Assembly (NCBI GenBank): GCA_009760855.2
Contig: WPIO01000011.1
Coordinates: 2,282,501 to 2,344,500 of the forward strand
Length of the DNA: 62,000 nucleotides
Source: Cristatella mucedo
Lineage: Eukaryota; Bryozoa; Phylactolaemata; Cristatellidae
Direction: 5' to 3'
A program made the position numbers and the translations under genes. The notes below the pieces were generated by a model. The model was not told where the DNA came from and did not search any database. It was given only the letters and a program-made list of their open reading frames with translations. Positions 36,524-49,080 of the stretch are shown here, one piece after another. The number at the start of each line of letters is the position of its first letter. The stretch's first letter is position 1.

Positions 36524-38449
36524 TCTACCTCAGAGATTCAATGACAAATCTTGAAGATTCAGTCTTAAGCAGGCTTACGAGCAGTGAGATAATGCGTGAT
36601 ATTTATAAAGTATGCGTTTGTGCTTTCTCGGAAGCACTTCGCGTATATCACTCTGAGAACCGGATGTGTGCCTTCCGACCTGGCTTGTACACAATGGAAG
36701 AAGACCAGAAAGAGGAACATTTCGCTATACCACACTACGGCTCGAGATGAATTTCTAAGCTGCAGAGCAACTGACCTGCTCGCCAATCAGCGTGTCATTT
36801 CTCACACTCGTGCACGCTGCAAAGCAGTTGCCACGACTCTGATTACGTTGACATCCACTTCTAACGAGTCTGTCTGAGCAACTGGTTGTATTGCCTGTAA
36901 TATAAAGGTATTTTTTGCATTTGCCAGAGCGATTTCCTTAGAAAAATTTCGGCGTGGTTACCTGAAGGCACAGGCCAAACGTTCTTTACACGCATTGGGC
37001 CGGCACTCAAACTTGCTAGGGGTGACCGCGGACATGGCACTCTCCGCACCAAGCTCCACTAATGTAGTCCCTCTGGCCTCTGACCTGGAGGTGACCAAGC
37101 TATCTACTGAGTTTCGTGCCGGCCTAGTTCTGAGAGGTGCGTGTCGGCGGCCTGGCGGGTATTGTCGCAGTAATCGCCTGGATTGTCAGGTCTTGGCATC
37201 GAAAGCTAATGTGGCGATAGGAATGTGCTTGGCTCCATCGGCGATATTCACAGCCGTTGCTCCACATTCCCGACGCTGCACGGACGACGAGCCAGGAACC
37301 TGACGAAAGGTGCTCCAACCATGGCCGCCAAACAAGTCATCGGCCAGAGGTTCAGAGAAATGGCCGGAGACCGGCAGCGAGAATCTACCCTGCCCCACCC
37401 ACCCCCTTCGAGTCACCGGACCAGCGTGCAGCGTGCTCGAACCGCGCGAGCCCTAGTTTGACGCTTAAAGATGCTAATCTGACGTGCCGGTCGGGCGAAA
37501 TCGACGGAAGTCGGCTTGTTGCTGAGAGCATGAGCCATGGGAGCACAGCACCGCACGCCCACGCCCGTTATCACCCAGCATCCAAAGCTGCTGCACGCAT
37601 GGCTGGCTTCTGCGACCAGCCTGCGTCCTGGCGACGGCGGATTAAGCGGCCGTCGCTCGCGAGCCTCGCCGGGCGCCAGTCTGGAGACGGCGGCCTGGAG
37701 GGGGCGGCGGCTACGGATGCGGCATCCAAGGAGCTGCGGCAAGGCTCCGAGCTTCCCAGATACCCCGAGCTCGCTCAGCCGTCCCCAAACGGTCTTCAAC
37801 CGGTTTCGCCCACCTAGCGAAGGCAGATTGAGGAGCGAGCGTTCGCAGCGAGTCTCGGCCCACGTTTGGAGTCCAGCTCCAAACGTCTGGCGACCAGGTG
37901 GCAGTGGGCATGAGCGGCGAGCAGCAATCTCTCACTCTTTGGCATTATGATTGCCTGCAGCTGGTCAAATTGAAGCGTGTGGTAGTATATTACACGGACA
38001 GGTAACGGATACTAGACCTTACCGCCGGCCGCCTGACGAGGTTGCAGGTCGCGCAGCAGCAATCAATATTGCCCGTACTTCATCTCCACCAATTAAAGCG
38101 AGAAATGCCGGCGGTCCGCGTCACGTGGCACGATGGCACACTTCCGTCTCGCGGCGAGACGGCTCAGCACTGTCTTCCGTTACCGTTCTACGACTACCTC
38201 TACTATGACTCGGCGAAGCGAGTCCCCAGGCTTCAGTGAGCTCTCGTACTTGAATAAGTCCGCAAATCTTCGCGAGGAGGCATCGTAACGAACGCCGAAC
38301 GCTCGGGGAAGGAGGAAGGAGGACGCGAAGGAGGCGTGCCTCGCCGCTTGGCCAGCGGCGTAGCCAACTGCTGAATGCCATGCGGTGGAAAGTGAATGCT
38401 CGAGGAAAGCTGCCGATAAGCTCGCCCAGAGCATTTCCGGCGCCAGCCA

Positions 38450-38482
38450 GACGCCTTCTTAACTCGCCGTTAAGAAGGCGTC
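38450..38482. repeat. Perfect 14-bp stem hairpin
   Basis: GACGCCTTCTTAAC (38450-38463), loop TCGCC, exact complement (38469-38482). It resembles a strong hairpin, but no T run follows. Confidence 0.9.
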
Positions 38483-38570
38483 GTGAGTTCGTGGCGGCGT
38501 AAACGGGACCGAGGTTCACACACACTGAGCTTAATTCGCGAGCATGTCTCTGTCGCTGCGCGTCTAGTCC

Positions 38571-38589
38571 TTGTCTCTTGTACACATCT
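38571..38589 (-). other. Near match to the Tn5/Nextera mosaic end
   Basis: 17 of 19 bases match the complement of the mosaic end AGATGTGTATAAGAGACAG. On the minus strand one frame reads VYKRQ, a peptide known from adapter carry-over in databases. It may be an assembly or library artefact, or chance. Confidence 0.45.
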
Positions 38590-39833
38590 CCAAACTCCTC
38601 GCAAAAACTTGGCAAGGCACGCGCCGCGTAGGGACCCCGCCCTATAACCAGGAGGGTGCTGCTCCTACCGAGATAACAACTAACAGAGCTTCAGGCTTCC
38701 AGCGGCACAGCAGAAACCCTCAGGGTGCACCGAACGCCGCTCTAAGGAAGACCCCGTCCCCGGAAGCCGCCGGAACCGTTCCTGCATCGCCCTAAGCTAA
38801 CTCGGAGCGGAGGAAATCCTACGCGCGAGCGCACATATACGACCGGGTCGGACGTGCACCGCGCCGCCTTCCAAGCCCGCTGCTCCCGCACCCGGCACTC
38901 CGGAACTTCAGCCGTCTTCGATGGGTGGCGCGAGTGAATTCATCTCGAACTTCACATCGCCTTTGCATCGCAAAGCATTGGCATGGGAAATGTAGCCACA
39001 TCACTACATTGCACATCATCCAAGCGCGGCTAGCCGAACGAAAGCGTAACAACGGTTTGTGTCAGTACAGGGATGAAAGGCCCTCGCAGTCACAAGCAAG
39101 GTCAAGGTTCGCGAAGATGAGCAAGCAGCACCAGCGAGCAGCACCATCCATCAGACAATCAGATCAGCATCAGAACGGCAGTCCATCGCCGCTGCAGTTA
39201 CCGTACCAGTCTTTAAGCAAGCTACCGTAGTCGCTGTCTCCACATATGGTATAACCGGCACGCAAAAATGATCAGCTTGTTCATCACGTCATCATTCGAT
39301 GCCTAGACACCTGCAAGTCACTCGCAGCCAGTTGGATGCTCTCAGTCAACATCGGTACCTGTGAATTCGCTGGCCACACTTGCGCGGGTGAGCTCGTTAT
39401 TTTAGTACACCATTGCCAGTGGCCACCATTGCCTGCTACTCCACTGCAGCGGTCGTCCTCTCACCCTCTCGATCGGCTGTTGACTGTCACTTGATTTACT
39501 TTCAGTTTCACCACTGCTAATCTTTTCTACGGGCACCGTTTATATGTACCCAGAAAGCTCAACATTCTCAAGTGCCGTACGCTGCCATTCATTGAACTCC
39601 TGAGCTGCGATTATCATCCCTTGAGTCATTGGTGGCAAAGTAATGCTCCATAATTCTCTCATGTGCGGCACATCAGCTACTCGGCAATTCACTCCGCCAT
39701 CATTAGCTCAAGCTTAGCTCAAGAGTTTTTTCCAAGTCCTCCTTTTTGGCTGAGCAAACAGAAAACTCAGTTTTGAGGCGCTCAACTCTCGACGACAGTT
39801 GCATGAGTAAAACCGTCAAGACAGAAAGATCCG

Positions 39834-39861
39834 CATTATGTACGACGCGTCGTACATAATG
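39834..39861. repeat. 28-bp perfect palindrome
   Basis: Arm CATTATGTACGACG followed directly by its exact reverse complement. Confidence 0.95.
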
Positions 39862-40112
39862 TAGTCACAATCACTCGTTCCAGCGCTGGAAAGCTGGTAA
39901 GAGTAAGAAACAATCTGCAATTGTCACAGCACTCATCACTCTTCCCGGGGTGACAGCGAATGCTGCGAGCGCTGTGCAACGAAGGCTTCTCGACCGCTGC
40001 AGCCTTGCCGCCGCGGCACAAACGCAGCTCTCGCTGCGGTGCCAGTCAAGTGACAGTCACGTGACAGTCTCGTAACCAATTACTCGCAGAGCTCGCTCAT
40101 CAGGCCGCTGCA

Positions 40113-40141
40113 AATGAAGCTGCTGAAGCAGCAGCTTCATT
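40113..40141. repeat. Perfect 13-bp stem hairpin
   Basis: AATGAAGCTGCTG, loop AAG, exact complement. Confidence 0.9.
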
Positions 40142-40292
40142 GCACGCTGGTGTGACGACGACAGCAGATAGCTACAATAATCGTGACCATGACCTTTGGA
40201 GAAATTCCATGCGCTTAATGTGTGGCCGTACAATTGACAGCTCTGGAGCCCGCATCCTTGCAGGTACACAATTGGCCGGTGGCCGACCACGT

Positions 40293-40475
40293 GCTGCTGC
40301 CACTAGCCATACTTGCATGCTGACCCTGTGCATGTCGCCCCTAACCATGTTACTCTTTTTGTTATTGAGCATGCTACCACCAGCCATTCGATCTCGCTTC
40401 CTTTGCAGCAAATGTAAAGTGCCCAGAAAGAGGTTGAGTTCTCTGAGGGCGCTATATTAAATGTATTAGTATTTA
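40293..40475 (+). mobile_element. LINE A 3'-end fragment
   Basis: CTAGCCATACTTGCATGCTGA, CCCCTAACCATGTTACTC, TTTGCAGCAAATGTAAAG, hairpin, CTATATTAAATGTATTAG. Confidence 0.9.
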
Positions 40476-41572
40476 TAGTATTACAAGTACGACAGCTGAC
40501 CAAGATGGCTGGCACAGGTGGCCGACCAAGTGTCGAGCATAGTATTAGCATAGCTACCACCTATCAAGTGTGAAACATGCGGTCCTTAATCATTACAATT
40601 CATGAGCCACTAATCTCGAAAGCTACACTCGAGGTCAGATTAATGCAAGCGTGGTTGCATGATGAATTTGAAATGTATCTTGGTCCGTCGTCCAGAGTAA
40701 TCGCATCAGAGCAAAGATAATTTATTAAGAGCGAGAACCAGCAATATTTCATTGGGCTAACAGCGACATCTATCGCAGATTAAAATGCGAGCACTGATTA
40801 CTCGTTGCCTACGGTGCACAGTAAATCATCGCATTTGGGCTGCTGTCGGTCGCTGTGTCTTTTTGAATTGACAGCGTCGAACAGTGCGAGGCACGGCTCT
40901 AGATGCAAGGCCCTCGCTGCTGAACCCCTCGCGGTTCCTTGGTACAGCGAGTCCATGGCACGCGTCTCGGAGGTATTGCTCATAAATTGTTACTAACGGG
41001 CAAGAGAGGCTGAGCCCTTTAATTCATCTGGACTGCAGCCGGAGCTTTATGAGTGCCTGCATTGCACTCGCAGTACGAACCTTTTGCGTGCATTTAATTA
41101 ACTAGGTTTACAGCATCAATCGCTTCGCCCGCCGAACCGTATAAAAAAAGAATACGAATTGCTCGGGGCCCGCAATAGCCTAAGACCGCCCAGGCATCCG
41201 GTTAGTGCCGACTCTGCTTACGAAATTATACGTTCTCCGTGTGGCTGTTCTTTAGGCAGCTACTGCCTTTAAAGGTTCCTATGACCTTGCCGGAGGTGTC
41301 ACCGTCAGGGCATGCAGGAGAGTTGGCCCAGCGTCCATACCGAGCAGCTATTCTCAAGTGCTGGTGGTGTCATCGTCTGGCCGCGTGGTAAAAATCTATT
41401 ACGAGTGGCCTTTAGAAGAACGATGATAATGAGCCATTTATAATGACCTGCTATGTGCGACACGACGTTGCCAAGATTCCACCAGCGCCCTGTGGGCTCG
41501 TCTGCGGCCCTTGGGATCGAGGCCAGCGATAGTTGTCATCATTAGGTTTCGCGTCGAAACCGAAAGTTCTAG
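40476..41572. other. Anonymous sequence
   Basis: No gene or element recognised. Confidence 0.4.
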
Positions 41573-41573
41573 C

Positions 41574-41671
<98 letters not shown>

Positions 41672-41807
41672 GACAGAGACCGAGACAGAGACAGAGAGAC
41701 AGAGACAGAGAGACAGAGAGACAGAGAGACAGAGAGAGACAGAGAGAGACAGAGAGAGACAGAGACAGAGAGACAGAGAAAGAGAGACAGAGACAGAGAC
41801 AGCAGAA

Positions 41808-41864
<57 letters not shown>

Positions 41865-42413
41865 CAGAGAGAGACACAGAGAGACGCAGAGAGACACAGA
41901 GAGAGACATAGAGAGACAGGTAGAGACAGATAGAGACAGGTAGAGACAGATAGAGACAGATAGAGACAGAGAGAGACAGACAGAGACAGACAGAGACAGA
42001 CAGAGACAGACAGAGACAGACAGAGACAGACAGAGACAGACAGAGACAGACAGAGACAGACAGAGACAGACAGAGACAGACAGAGACAGACAGAGACAGA
42101 CAGAGACAGACAGAGACAGACAGAGACAGACAGAGACAGACAGAGACAGACAGAGACAGACAGAGACAGACAGAGACAGACAGAGACAGACAGAGACAGA
42201 CAGAGACAGACAGAGACAGACAGAGACAGACAGAGACAGACAGAGACAGACAGAGACAGACAGAGACAGACAGAGACAGACAGAGACAGACAGAGACAGA
42301 CAGAGACAGACAGAGACAGACAGAGACAGACAGAGACAGACAGAGACAGACAGAGACAGACAGAGACAGACAGAGACAGACAGAGACAGACAGAGACAGA
42401 GAGAGAGAGAGAC

Positions 42414-42446
<33 letters not shown>

Positions 42447-42851
42447 CAGAGACAGACAGAGACAGACAGAGACAGACAGAGACAGACAGAGACAGACAGA
42501 GACAGACAGAGACAGACAGAGACAGACAGAGACAGACAGAGACAGACAGAGACAGACAGAGACAGACAGAGACAGACAGAGACAGACAGAGACAGACAGA
42601 GACAGACAGAGACAGACAGAGACAGACAGAGACAGACAGAGACAGACAGAGACAGACAGAGACAGACAGAGACAGACAGAGACAGACAGAGACAGACAGA
42701 GACAGACAGAGACAGACAGAGACAGACAGAGACAGAGAGACAGAGAAAGAGAGATAGAGAAAGAGAGAGAGAGAGATGGAAAGATAGAAAGAGAGAGAAA
42801 GAAAGAGACAGAGTCAGAGACATAGCCAGAGACAGAGACAGAGACAGAGAC

Positions 42852-42909
<58 letters not shown>
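41573..42909 (+). repeat. 1.3-kb GA and CAGAGACAGA array
   Basis: GA and GACA repeats (41573-41979), about 42 near-identical copies of the 10-bp unit CAGAGACAGA (to 42400), a short GA break, about 29 more copies (to 42730), then GA repeats. The minus strand keeps a 416-codon frame of Ser/Val/Cys/Leu decapeptides, an artefact of the 30-bp period. Confidence 0.98.
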
Positions 42910-42911
<2 letters not shown>

Positions 42912-43354
42912 TAGATAGTAATGCGAAGGAAAGCGAAGCGACTTTTGAATCTCTAAGCAGCTGCCGGTAACTCTACACGAGCGGAAAGCTGCAGTGCTTT
43001 GGTTTTGCACCGCCGAGCGACTGCACTTGGAATTTAGCGACGATTCGAAGTATTTTTTTTTAATGCAGAACTACCATGGGCCGTCTGCCGTAGGACTTAG
43101 CTCACACGAATTTTCGCTGCTGGCCCAGAACTCTACCAGCACTCGATCAGTACTCAACCCTAGAGGCCATTGATTCTATCGTGAAAACTAAGAAGCTAAA
43201 CAGCCGGCGCTGGCCATGTAGGACGTACTAAGAAATATTCAGCGTTGCATTCACTGATCGATCGGACGGAAGCCACCATCGGGAGCGCCTGCACGAAAGA
43301 AACACGTGACCAAACTTTTCGGACTCAAAGTCCAAACTGAGCATCCTCTTTAGT
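42910..43354. other. Anonymous sequence
   Basis: No gene or element recognised between the GA array and the LINE A copy. Confidence 0.4.
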
Positions 43355-43650
43355 ATTAATAATAATAAGAGTTATAAATTTGTATAGCGCCCTCAAAGAG
43401 CTTAATCTTTTTATAGGCACTTTGCATTTGCTGCAAAGGGAGCACGATCGAATGGTTCATGTTAGCAAGTCTCAGTGACAACAACCATAACATGGTTAGA
43501 GATGACGTGCGTCGGGTCAGCACTCAAACAAGGTTAGTGGCAGAATGCACGGTTTTTGCCAGCATAAGCACGCAAAGAACAAATCGCATGGACTCACTAC
43601 ATGCTGTGATAAATATATGCATTATAAGCTTCTTTTTAAAAATATTCATT
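43355..43650 (-). mobile_element. LINE A 3'-end, diverged
   Basis: TAATAATAA tail, CTATAC-type flank, hairpin with an inner stem AAAGA/TCTTT instead of AGAGA/TCTCT, then CATAACATGGTTAGAGATGAC and TAAGCTTCTTTTTAAA blocks. Confidence 0.88.
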
Positions 43651-43702
43651 ACAGAGGCTTTTTTCGGCAGCCCTGTCGATGCTTACCTACGGCAGTCTAG
43701 CT

Positions 43703-44138
<436 letters not shown>

Positions 44139-44159
44139 AGGCTACCAGCTAAATATAAC

Positions 44160-44314
44160 GCTTGCCCAGGAGGTGAGGTGCCAGCTCTTCCCGTCCAAGG
44201 TCACGTGGGTTCGAGTGATGCAGGAGCAGACCCCTAATTGTCCACGGCAAGCGTTGGTGATAGCCAGTAAGACTATTCTGCCGCTGTACAAATGAGGCTG
44301 TTACATCAGCTAAC
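44160..44314 (+). mobile_element. SINE-1 copy
   Basis: Head GCCCAGGAGGTGAGGTGCC, B-box GGGTTCGAGTGA, hairpin II weakened (GCGTTGG...GCCGC), CTGTACAAATGAGGCTGTTAC tail. Confidence 0.85.
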
Positions 44315-44662
44315 CTTATGGAAGTAGTACCGCACCCTAGACACGGATCGACCATGATGAATAGACGCGGCGGTGGTCTTCTGAATAAAACTTATACATA
44401 TTTCAGCTGTTTCAAAGGAGAAAATGGATAAAGGTCCCTCGGCTAAGGTCGATATTGCTCGAATTTCAGAGCAATTTCGTCGTGTTTTCCAATCCTGCAG
44501 CAGGCAATTCTTATTGTCCCACAAAAACTAAGGTGAGCATGGTGAGGCTCGGATCTGCGTTTGAGTATATAAATGAATATATTGAATAATTGGATCGTAA
44601 AGAAAAATAATACTTCTGATTATATATATATTTAATAATAATAATTGAATCAGTCGGTTCTC
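44315..44662. other. Anonymous sequence
   Basis: No gene or element recognised; a TAATAATAATAA run at about 44633-44645. Confidence 0.4.
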
Positions 44663-44810
44663 CACTGGTTCGTAGCTCAGCAACGGAAAAGCTCATGCGT
44701 TTCAAGGTCAAGGTCTATTTCGTGGGTTCGTGTCCTGCATCAGGCTTTACTATATTCTGCAACCAAGCTCTTCTGCAACTGTGAAAATGGCACTGCTTAG
44801 TCAGATAAAC
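44663..44810 (+). mobile_element. SINE-1-related copy, diverged
   Basis: CGTAGCTCAGCAACGG (A-box-like), GGGTTCGTGTCC (B-box-like), then a diverged body and a GGCACTGCTTAGTCAGATAAA end. Confidence 0.7.
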
Positions 44811-44814
44811 TTCG

Positions 44815-45110
44815 CTCTTTGACTTTGCTATATTACCTACGCTGTCTTCCACAATGGTTTGCAAGGAATTTGACTAGCTCCTTAGCTCTGTCTCGGATTG
44901 ATTATTGTAATTCCCTCTTGGCTGGGATACCAAAGAAAGCAACTAGGCCACTGCAACTGACTATGAATATGACTTCAAAGGTAGTTTTCAAGTCCTAGAG
45001 GTTTGAGCACGTTCTCTTTTGCTAAAAGACCTAGGATGGCTGCCGGTTCATCAAAGGATACAGAGTAAAGTTCTTACGCTGAAAGGTTACACGTAATTAA
45101 ATCGAGTGTG
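44815..45110 (+). mobile_element. LINE B fragment, plus strand
   Basis: Reverse complement of the region around 31390-31620: GCTGTCTTCCACAATGG, TTTGACTAGCTCCTTAG, GATTATTGTAATTCCCT. Coding remnant LGWLPVHQRIQSKVLTL, typical of L2/CR1 C-terminal regions. Confidence 0.8.
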
Positions 45111-45479
45111 CTTTTTAACATGGAGTCTGCCCGCCATACAGCCATAGGCGTAGCCAGGATTAAGCCAATGAGTGGGCTGCACGCCTTTCTAGAAGGTGCT
45201 AATCATACTAAGGTGAAGGTTCATGCCAGGTGCCTTTGATGCTCAACACTCCCCCTCAGTCTGTACAAGTGAGCAGGACCCATAGGCAAAGCCCTCTTTT
45301 CTTCTTCTCTGCCCATAATGCATAAATAAGCTTATGACTAGACGCCACGGTTGCTATGGAGCCTTAGGTCTTATTTGCACCCAATCGCTGCCGTCCCAGC
45401 CTGCTATTAGAGCAAGTCAGATTGAGGCTGGAGATGGATTACTTTGTCAATTCCTTCTTTCTTCCCCTTTCCTACCTTT
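45111..45479. other. Anonymous sequence
   Basis: No gene recognised. Begins directly after the LINE B fragment and runs into the CT-rich array. Confidence 0.4.
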
Positions 45480-46055
45480 CTCCTTCTTTCTTTCTTTCTA
45501 TGCTTCTCCCTCCTTTATCCTAATTTCATTATCTTTTATTTCTCTCTCTCTCTCACTCTTTCTCTCTCTCTTTCTCGCTCTCTCTCGCTCTCTCTCTCTC
45601 TCTCTTTTATTCTCGCTCCATCTCTCTCTCGCTCTCTCCTTCTCTCTCCCTCTCTCTCTCTCTCACTCTATCTCTGCCTCTCTCTCATTCTCACGCTCTC
45701 GCTCTCTCTCAGTCTCTCTCTCATTCTCGCTCCATCTCTCTCTTTCTCTCTCACGCTCTCTCTCTCTCGCTCTCTCTGTCACTGTCTCTCTCTCATTCTC
45801 GCTCCATCTCTCTCTCGCTCTCTCCTTCTCTCTCCCACTCTCTCTTTCTCTCGCTCTCTCCCAGTCTCTCTCATTTTTGCTCTCTCTCTCGCTCTCTCTC
45901 AGTCTCTCTCTCTCTCTCATTCTCGCTCCATCTCTCTCTCACTCCATCTCTTTTTCTCACTCTCTCTGTCTGTCTCTCTCTCATTCTCGCGCTTTCTCTC
46001 TCTCTCTCTCTCTCTCTCGCTATCTCTCTAAGTCTCTCTCTCTCTCTCATTCTCG

Positions 46056-46143
<88 letters not shown>

Positions 46144-46190
46144 CTCTCCCCCTCTCTCTCTCTCTCACTCTTTCTTGCTCTGTACATTGG
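45480..46190 (+). repeat. CT-rich compound microsatellite
   Basis: CTCTCTC with recurring CATTCTCGCTCCATCTCTC blocks (about 45725, 45793, 45918, 46045), showing repeated segmental duplication. Open frames are artefacts. Confidence 0.97.
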
Positions 46191-46437
46191 TACTCTGGTT
46201 GACCACGTGCTACTGTCGGCGTGCATTAATATCGTTGGTTCTTCGGCTTTTCTGTCCGTCTCTGGAGACCCGTCGACATTCGACGATAAAAGGGAGGACG
46301 ACAACGGGCGTCGCAGCTGGTTAACTGTGGCGTCTTCGACGTGCTAAAATGTACGTAGCTATTCTTCGTCTTTGGAATTCAGGATCGCTGAATTGATCGT
46401 TCGGCCTAGGTTTCTTCTGCTCAAGTGGCACCAAGGG

Positions 46438-46465
46438 TATAAAAGCGTTGAACCAGGTTTTCAGT
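46438..46465 (+). promoter_or_regulatory. Candidate TATA plus initiator
   Basis: GGTATAAAAGC (TATA at 46438) is followed 25 bp later by TCAGT (46461-46465), matching the animal TATA/Inr pairing. The first ATG downstream (46579) opens only a short frame, so no gene is supported. Confidence 0.3.
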
Positions 46466-48123
46466 CTCAACAGTCAACATAAGCAGTGTCAGCATCCATA
46501 AGCGGCCGGGCAGTTTTGCAATAGCAGCAGCAATCGAGTGCACTTCCGCTCTTGCATCTGCGAGCCTGTCGTGCATCGAAATGCCCCGTGCGTTGCCCAG
46601 GGCTACGTGTATTCACATTCAAGTGGGATAGGCATTTATTGTTGTCATGCCAGCCAGCGAGAGCGCAGTAGACGAGAGCCAGCTGCGCTTTGGCTCGAAG
46701 TACATCGGATCTGCAGCAACGGCCATCATTCCAGCGCTGCAGACTCATTCCTAAACGGCTCCTCGAGGAAAAAACGGCGACAGTGACATCACGAAAAATC
46801 TATTCACCTGCTGCGGGCAACCGAGCTCAAGTACTGCTGGCCATCTTTAGCTTGGCTGGAGTGGCGGAGCGTGTGAACTCGCGCTCTCTGCTGGCTGGAG
46901 GGAAAAACACATTAGCTCAGTGTGCCTAACGCTGTTAACGTCTGCCCGTTCCTAACGAATGTGGCGGGGGGGGGGGCGGTGCGTTTCGATCAGCTAAGGA
47001 GCAGGTGCGCCCTGCATCGGCTGAGCGGCGGAGGCCGGTTCCAAGCGAGCTTTTTCGAGCGTGGCGGCCAATGAAAGTGTGAGAACCAATCTCGCCTCTT
47101 GAGGCATTGTGCCTTGGTTGATAGAGTAGTGTCAGCCAGTGACGCCGACACTGCGATATCTGCCGGCATGACAGCTAGCCCAAGGCTCCAAGAGGCTGCT
47201 TCGCCTTCACCCACTTCGCTTTGGCCTAGATTCCGCGATTCACGAGTCGGTCTTGTCAAATTCACGCAGTGATATGCCAAGGCGATCTACCGATGACAGG
47301 AGGAATCCTCCCTCAGCTCTGCTGAGCACGTACCTTAGCCAGACTGCCAGGAGCGCTATCGGCTGGTCCGAGGCCGGTGCAACGGAGATCTGGGTGTCAT
47401 CAGCGTCTGGGTCTCTGCGCTTTCCACCAAACGGCGAGCTCGCCAGCCCATCTGACTAATTGATCTAAGAAAATGCCGCGTGCTCTTGGCTAAAGTGTTG
47501 CGGGTCAAGTATTGCAAAATCGTCTCACTTCTTTGGCTCTTGGACTTTGTCAGTATTTCTACAGCAATTTGACCATGTCTTCATGAAACCACCGAGTCGT
47601 CACGTTGACGGTAAAACGGCCACCACCAGTGTGAGCGGCGATGGATGACAAGCGTTCAATGCCTTGCTTGCTCATTATTGAAAATGATGGCAGCAATGTT
47701 TCAACCTTTTCTGCGTGGTGCTTGAGAAATTCGCTCATCTCCTCCTAGCGCTAAAAATTCGGCTGAACCGCTAGCCGGCTTTACGCAGCACTACAATACC
47801 CGTGGACGTCGAAGTTCAGGAGAAAAATGGCGATTCTTGTCTGCTGCTGTGGACTTATTCTGACCTCCACCACCACCACCACCACCACAGGCTAAAACCC
47901 GAGTAGCTCATCTACTTGAGCAAAAGCGTCCATGTGCATTTTGAACCCCAATCTTGTGTACAGAATTATTAGTCTACTGTCTAGTTTCGCTGAGTGTCTG
48001 CACGTTCGCTTTAGCGTGCTGGCGTGGCAAGAGAGTCAGTCCCTAAACACGTGATACCTTTTTACTCTTGCATGCCACTAACACGTAAGCACTGATTCTC
48101 TAACAGCTAGCTGTAAAGCGCCC

Positions 48124-48124
<1 letters not shown>
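46466..48124. other. Anonymous sequence
   Basis: No gene recognised. A poly-G run at 46965-46976 and a CCA run (47866-47889). Confidence 0.4.
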
Positions 48125-48167
<43 letters not shown>

Positions 48168-48958
48168 CACTTGATAAAGCGCCCTCAGAGAACTTAATCT
48201 CTTTCTAGGCGCTTTACATTTGCTGTAAAGTGAAATGCAATTGAATAGTAAGTAAAATCATGCTTGACAAACAAACGAAATGAATAATATGGTTAGGGGT
48301 GACATGCACAGGGTCAGCATGCAAATGTGGTTAGTGGCAGCATGCACAGTGTCAGCACGCATAAGCACATCAAGGACGAATCACAGGGACCCACTAAATG
48401 CTGTCCTAAATAGGTGTGTTTTTAGGTTCCTTTTAAATGTGGTCAGGTCAGGGGATGTGCTGACGCAGGTCGGGAGGGAGTTCCAGGCTTTGGGAGCATA
48501 TGAACTAAATGCACGGTCTCCAAAGGATTTAAAGTTTGTATGAGGTATTTCTAGACTGTTGGATTCCGAAAAGCGGGTGGTACGATGCTTGGCCTGATGG
48601 GGTAGTCTATCTGACAGATAGGCTGGAGCCATAGAATGAAGGAACCTAAAAGTGAGCGACAAAACCTTGAAGTCAATCCGTTGCTTGACTGGGAGCCAGT
48701 GCAGGTCGGCGAGAAGTGGAGTAATGTGGCAACTGCGACGCTCACGACGGACAAGCCTAGCTGCAGAGTTTTGCACCAGCTGGAAACGCCTGATCGCACA
48801 TGCTGGTAGGCCAGTAAGCAGTGAGTTGCAGAAGTCGAGACGGGATGCCACGAATGCATGGACCAACTTGGACGTGGTATCTTTATCTAAACAAGCCCGA
48901 ATTTTAGCAATGTTATGAAGCTGAAAATAGGCGGATTTGACTGTGGAGGAGTAATAAG
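48125..48958 (-). mobile_element. LINE A copy, 830 bp, 5'-truncated
   Basis: A tail of about 13 TAA units, the hairpin, 3' UTR and the RT ORF C-terminus (48381 upwards on the minus strand). It encodes VHAFVASRLDFCNSLLTGLP through FKRNLKTHLFRTAFSGSL without a stop. Only a few percent different from 51560-52390, so recently active. Confidence 0.96.
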
Positions 48959-48962
48959 AATA

Positions 48963-49080
48963 ACACACTTGATAAAGCACCCTCAGAGAACTCAATCACT
49001 TTCTAGGCGCTTCATATTTTCTGAATGGAGATTACGTTCTCTTAGAGCGCTATTTAGAGTGGCCAAATATTATTATTGTC
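48963..49080. mobile_element. Two opposed LINE A tails
   Basis: 48963-49016 is a minus-strand tail with hairpin. 49017-49080 is a plus-strand tail (GGAGATTACGTTCTCTTAGAGCGC-type, then TATTATTATT), joined head to head. Probably an older, 5'-inverted insertion next to or beneath the 48125 copy. Confidence 0.7.

Larger units (their letters stand above)
36524..40292. other. Anonymous mixed-composition stretch
   Basis: No gene I can support. 37000-38950 is GC-rich with several short open frames. One begins with ATGG in good context at 37321, but no domain follows. Hairpins at 38450, 39834 and 40113 and an adapter-like sequence at 38571 are listed separately. Confidence 0.4.

Noticed and set aside
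37225-37461. Possible gene start at 37321 (ATGG in good context)
   Set aside because: The predicted peptide becomes Pro/Ser/Arg-rich with no domain; no clear splice or downstream exon.
38571-38589. A genuine Tn5/IS50 insertion
   Set aside because: No transposase, second end or bacterial sequence nearby; only the 19-bp motif.
41573-42823. 416-codon frame with a decapeptide repeat
   Set aside because: Direct product of the 10-bp array, with no start context or non-repeat domain.
45140-45300. Possible DNA transposon end (GGCGTAGCCAGGATT-type sequence)
   Set aside because: It recalls a repeat motif seen in other animals, but I find no terminal inverted repeat or second copy in the window.
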